A stretch of 64,000 nucleotides of DNA from Streptomyces viridiviolaceus (GTDB lineage Bacteria; Actinomycetota; Actinomycetes; Streptomycetales; Streptomycetaceae): the NCBI RefSeq assembly GCF_014650995.1, contig NZ_BMWA01000002.1, positions 124,001 through 188,000 of the forward strand. Direction: 5' to 3'. Shown piece after piece: positions 61,286 to 64,000 of the stretch (positions are counted from its first letter, which is position 1; each line of letters begins with the position of its first letter). The notes under the pieces were generated by a model. It was not told the origin of the DNA. It worked only from the letters and a program-made list of their open reading frames with translations, and ran no database searches. The position numbers and the translations under genes are program-made.

Positions 61286-63241
61286 TCAGCCGACGTGGAC
61301 CCTCGGGCGGCGGGAGCGGTCGGGTTCCGCCTCTCGCAGGACCTCGCGGGTGACCGGGGCGACTTCGCCCTGGCCGAAGAGGAAGAACCTCAGGAAGTTG
61401 GCGAAGGGGTTGCCCTCGGTCCACTCGAAGTAGATGTGAGGGGTCCGGCCGGTGAGATCACGGGCGTGGAGGAGGAGGGCCGCCAGGGCGTTGGATACGG
61501 AGGAGCTTTCCAGCGTCAGGACGCGGAACCGGCCGTGCATCACCTCGCCCCGCACGGTCAGGCCCGACTCGAACTCCGAGGGGTCGGTGACGGTCACCTC
61601 GACGAAGACGAAGTCCTCCTGGGAGGGGACCTCGTTGTCGGCGCGGATCTGCTCGATCTTGTCGCGGTACTCCGCCAGGTCCCGGTTGTCGGGCTCGTTG
61701 GCGATGAACCGGATCTTACGGCTTGCCATGTCCCGGACGAACCGCTCCGCCGTGGCGTCGAAGACCACATCGGTGACCCGGAGCTCGAAGGCGCGGGCGA
61801 GGCGCGAGAGGAAGGAGATCAGGACGATGCCGGCGATGAAGCAGGCGCCGATCTTGACGCCGTCCGGACGCTCGATGATGTTGAGGACGGTGGTGTAGAG
61901 GAAGACCGCGGAGATGACCGCGAACCCCAGGGCCCAGCCCCGCTGCCCGGCCTTGCGGGTGGCGATGGTGACGGCGATGGCAGCCGAGCTGATCAGTACC
62001 AGGACGCCCGTGGCGTAGGCGCCGCCCTGGGCGTCGACGTCGGCGTCGAAGATCCAGGTGACGAGGAAGCCGACGAGCGTGAAGACGATGACCATGGGGC
62101 GGACGGCGCGGGCCCAGTGCGGGGCCATGCCGTAGCGGGGCAGATAGCGGGGCATGAGGTTGAGCAGCCCGGCCATCGCGGAGGCGCCGGCGAACCACAG
62201 GATGGTGATCGTCGAGACGTCGTAGACCGTGCCGAAGGTGTTGCCCAGGTACTCGTGCGCCACGTACGCCAGCGCCCGGCCGTTGGCATCGCCGCCTGAC
62301 TCGAACTCCCGCTCCGGGATCAGCAGCGTCGTGATGAAGCTGGTGGTGATCAGGAAGGCGCTCATGATCAGGGCGGCCGTGGTGAGCAGCTTCTTCGTGC
62401 CGCGGATCCGGCCCGCGGGTTTCTCCTCCGTGTCAGAGATCGCGCCTTGGACGTGCGGCATGACGGCCACGCCGGTTTCGAAGCCCGACAGGCCGAGCGC
62501 GAGCTTCGGGAAGACGATCAGAGCCACGCCGATCATGACGAATACGTTGCCGTGCTCGGCGGTCAGGGCGTTCGCCCAGTCGGTGATGACGTGCCCTTCG
62601 GTGGTGACGTGCCACAGGCCCGCCACGACCACGACCGCGTTGAGTGCGAGATAGGTCCCCACCAGGGCCACGGCGACCCCGATCGCCTCCAGGAAGCCCT
62701 TGAGGAAGACGGCTCCGAGGAGCGCGATCAGGATCAGGGTGATGATCAGCTGCTTGTCGTGCAGGACCTCGGTCAGATGGGGGTTCTCGACCAGGTGGGT
62801 GGAGGCGTCGGCCGCCGACAGGGTGATGGTGATGAGGAAGTCGGTGGCCGCGAAGCCCAGCAGGGTGAGGACGAACAGCTTCCCCTTCCAGAACGTCAGC
62901 AGCCGTTCCAGCATGGCGATCGAGCCCTGTCCGTGCGGACTCTCCTCGGCGACCCGCCGGTAGACGGGCAGGGCGCCGGCCAGGGTGACGATCACGAGGA
63001 CGATGGTGGCCACGGGGGAGAGCAGGCCCGCGGCGAGGGCGGCGATGCCGGGCTGGTAGCCGAGGGTGGAGAAGTAGTCGACACCGGTCAGGCACATCAC
63101 CCGGTACCAGGGCCGGCCCTTGTCCGGGGGCTCCGGCCGGGCGTGCGGTCCCTGGAGTCCGCCGCCCTTGCCCATGTCGGCCAGGCCCTCCAGCATCCAG
63201 GCCCGCAGGCGACGGCGCCGGGGGTGCTCGGTGGTGGCCAT
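61286..63241 (-). CDS. APC-superfamily transporter with large C-terminal domain
   Basis: 651 residues. About twelve membrane helices start at [27 protein letters not shown]. Conserved stretches include [24 protein letters not shown] and [21 protein letters not shown] cytoplasmic C-terminal domain (about 480-651) contains [21 protein letters not shown] and [22 protein letters not shown]. It is annotated as amino acid permease in many actinobacteria. It shares the general layout of the KimA-like protein at 28709, but not its typical N-terminus, so the substrate (amino acid or cation) is open. ATG 63241; monocistronic. Confidence 0.85.
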   Translation of the reverse strand: MATTEHPRRRRLRAWMLEGLADMGKGGGLQGPHARPEPPDKGRPWYRVMCLTGVDYFSTLGYQPGIAALAAGLLSPVATIVLVIVTLAGALPVYRRVAEESPHGQGSIAMLERLLTFWKGKLFVLTLLGFAATDFLITITLSAADASTHLVENPHLTEVLHDKQLIITLILIALLGAVFLKGFLEAIGVAVALVGTYLALNAVVVVAGLWHVTTEGHVITDWANALTAEHGNVFVMIGVALIVFPKLALGLSGFETGVAVMPHVQGAISDTEEKPAGRIRGTKKLLTTAALIMSAFLITTSFITTLLIPEREFESGGDANGRALAYVAHEYLGNTFGTVYDVSTITILWFAGASAMAGLLNLMPRYLPRYGMAPHWARAVRPMVIVFTLVGFLVTWIFDADVDAQGGAYATGVLVLISSAAIAVTIATRKAGQRGWALGFAVISAVFLYTTVLNIIERPDGVKIGACFIAGIVLISFLSRLARAFELRVTDVVFDATAERFVRDMASRKIRFIANEPDNRDLAEYRDKIEQIRADNEVPSQEDFVFVEVTVTDPSEFESGLTVRGEVMHGRFRVLTLESSSVSNALAALLLHARDLTGRTPHIYFEWTEGNPFANFLRFFLFGQGEVAPVTREVLREAEPDRSRRPRVHVG

Positions 63242-63465
63242 GGGTGCGCTCTCTCCCGACGTGCGGCTGGGTGCCGAGTTCCGGCCGTCGCGCGGACGGC
63301 TGGATCACCGTAAGCAGAGAGTGACACGTACCGGGACCGTGGGCTTCGTCGGCGTACGGCCGCTTGGCAGATCTCTGCGTTGTGATGCCGGCGTCCGCCC
63401 GGACCACGAGGCCGGGTGGACGCCACGGCCGGCCGCCGGTCGCGGGCGTTCGGTCCGTCGCGACG

Positions 63466-63660
63466 GGTGCCAGCTGGTGGCACGCTTGGTGCCAGTCGGT
63501 GCCATATCTTGTCCCTCACGGCTCATCGGCGCGTCGGTGCCGTAGCCACCCGCTCGGTCTCGTTCGCGCTTCCGCAGGTCAGGGCGGTCGTCCTGGAGCT
63601 ATGTCGCGTTGGGTGCCATTCCCGCTTGCGCGTGGCGCCATCATGATGCCATCATGGCGT
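63466..63660. promoter_or_regulatory. Cluster of GGTGCCA repeats and a GCCATCATG repeat before the HicB-like gene
   Basis: GGTGCCA occurs at 63466, 63488, 63498 and 63612, a GGTGCCG variant at about 63536, and TGGCAC in inverted order at 63478, giving the hairpin-like GTGCCAGCTGGTGGCAC at 63467-63483. Immediately before the start codon, GCCATCATG is repeated (about 63638 and 63649) inside an imperfect palindrome CGCCAT...ATGGCG. This pattern suits several operators for an autoregulated ribbon-helix-helix protein. The gap 63242-63465 shows nothing else. Confidence 0.5.
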
Positions 63661-63661
63661 C

Positions 63662-64000
63662 ATGGACCTCACCCCCTACGTCGACACACTCCGTCGCGAA
63701 CTAGCGGTGGCCGCCGAAGCCGGCGGCGAGGAAGCCCGCGAGCTGGCCGAGAGGCTCACCGCTCCCCTGGAGTCGGCGACCCGGCTGACCTTGCTCAACG
63801 TGCTTTCCGCCGCGATGGACGAAATCACCCGGGAACTCGCCCCCGGGTCGGTCGACGTACGGCTGCGCGGGCTCGACCCGGACTTCGTCGTGACGCCGCC
63901 GCCCACCGACGCCGGTGCCCCCGCGGAGCCGGCCGCGCCCGCCGAGCCGCTCAGGGCCCCGGCCCCCGCCGACGGCGACGAGGGCGGCACCGCCCGCGTC
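63662..64000 (+). CDS. HicB-like ribbon-helix-helix antitoxin-type protein, 3' end cut
   Basis: 113 codons visible, open to the window edge. The sequence begins MDLTPYVDTLRRELAVAAEA and includes LTAPLESATRLTLLNVLSAA and DVRLRGLDPDFVVTPPP, then an Ala/Pro linker ending DEGGTARV. In Streptomyces proteins of this form, a short ribbon-helix-helix (NLRLPEHLK type) DNA-binding segment normally follows directly after this point, outside the window. They are annotated as HicB-family antitoxins; whether a toxin gene follows cannot be seen. Start ATG 63662 lies in the repeated region, suggesting autoregulation. Confidence 0.7.
   Translation, partial: MDLTPYVDTLRRELAVAAEAGGEEARELAERLTAPLESATRLTLLNVLSAAMDEITRELAPGSVDVRLRGLDPDFVVTPPPTDAGAPAEPAAPAEPLRAPAPADGDEGGTARV

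Noticed and set aside
1..64000. CRISPR arrays, tRNA/rRNA genes, insertion sequences, integrases
   Set aside because: No array with unique spacers (both tandem arrays have no spacers), no cloverleaf or rRNA sequence recognised, and no transposase or integrase motif in any frame.

Overview
The window is chromosomal DNA of a high-GC actinobacterium, almost certainly Streptomyces: third codon positions are very GC-rich, GTG and TTG starts are common, and it carries sepH, the cutRS two-component system, an AfsR/SARP-type giant regulator and many actinobacterial DUF families. The first half (about 1-32 kb) is core chromosome. The second half (about 32.4-63.2 kb) is accessory, with catabolic operons, a regulator-centred island and a zone of gene debris.

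Layout. 0-3.4 kb: ankyrin protein, MoxR AAA+ ATPase and VWA/zinc-peptidase protein in one tightly coupled operon. 3.5-11.8 kb: EcsC-like protein, a gene remnant, VOC protein, rhodanese-type sulfurtransferase, cell-division gene sepH, a membrane protein whose 3' end overlaps a sugar-lactone oxidase, and an MFS exporter. 11.9-16.9 kb: ferrochelatase, suhB, a 30-bp minisatellite, a 57-residue protein and cutRS. 17.3-21 kb: DUF4193, an EcsC-like protein, DUF3093, a thioesterase, dut and DUF3710. 21.3-32.2 kb: an ABC ATPase, kdpDE, OB-fold and DUF3159 genes, two TrkA/RCK proteins, a KimA-like K+ transporter and a TRAM-domain RNA methyltransferase. The suhB-DUF4193-DUF3093-dut-DUF3710-OB-DUF3159-TrkA pair-transporter-methyltransferase order matches a neighbourhood known from mycobacteria. 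cutRS and kdpDE look like insertions, and kdpDE sits beside other potassium genes.

32.4-43.7 kb is a catabolic island run by an AraC-family regulator: beta-keto acid cleavage enzyme, quinone-oxidoreductase-like enzyme, two TauD-type dioxygenases, transporter, hydrolase, acetoacetyl-CoA synthetase and an acyl-CoA ligase. Both promoter regions carry a direct repeat at 22-bp spacing, oriented toward the target genes. 44.1-52.5 kb holds an AfsR-like regulator with a GPP34 protein, two lipoproteins and two membrane proteins. The four intergenic regions here contain CTGGGA/TTCCCAG direct repeats at 11-bp spacing, the geometry of SARP boxes; I regard this as a candidate undescribed regulon and the most interesting signal in the window.

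52.6-55.3 kb is debris: a frameshifted membrane protein, an MFS fragment and a decayed LysR gene around an intact TetR gene. 55.5-61.2 kb is an operon of five hydrolase-type proteins. Its first member has lost the phosphotriesterase metal ligands and its second is an in-frame fusion of half a phosphotriesterase to the FAD-motif half of a flavin monooxygenase. The window ends with an APC transporter and the start of a HicB-like gene behind many GGTGCCA repeats. I see no tRNA, rRNA, CRISPR array or insertion sequence.
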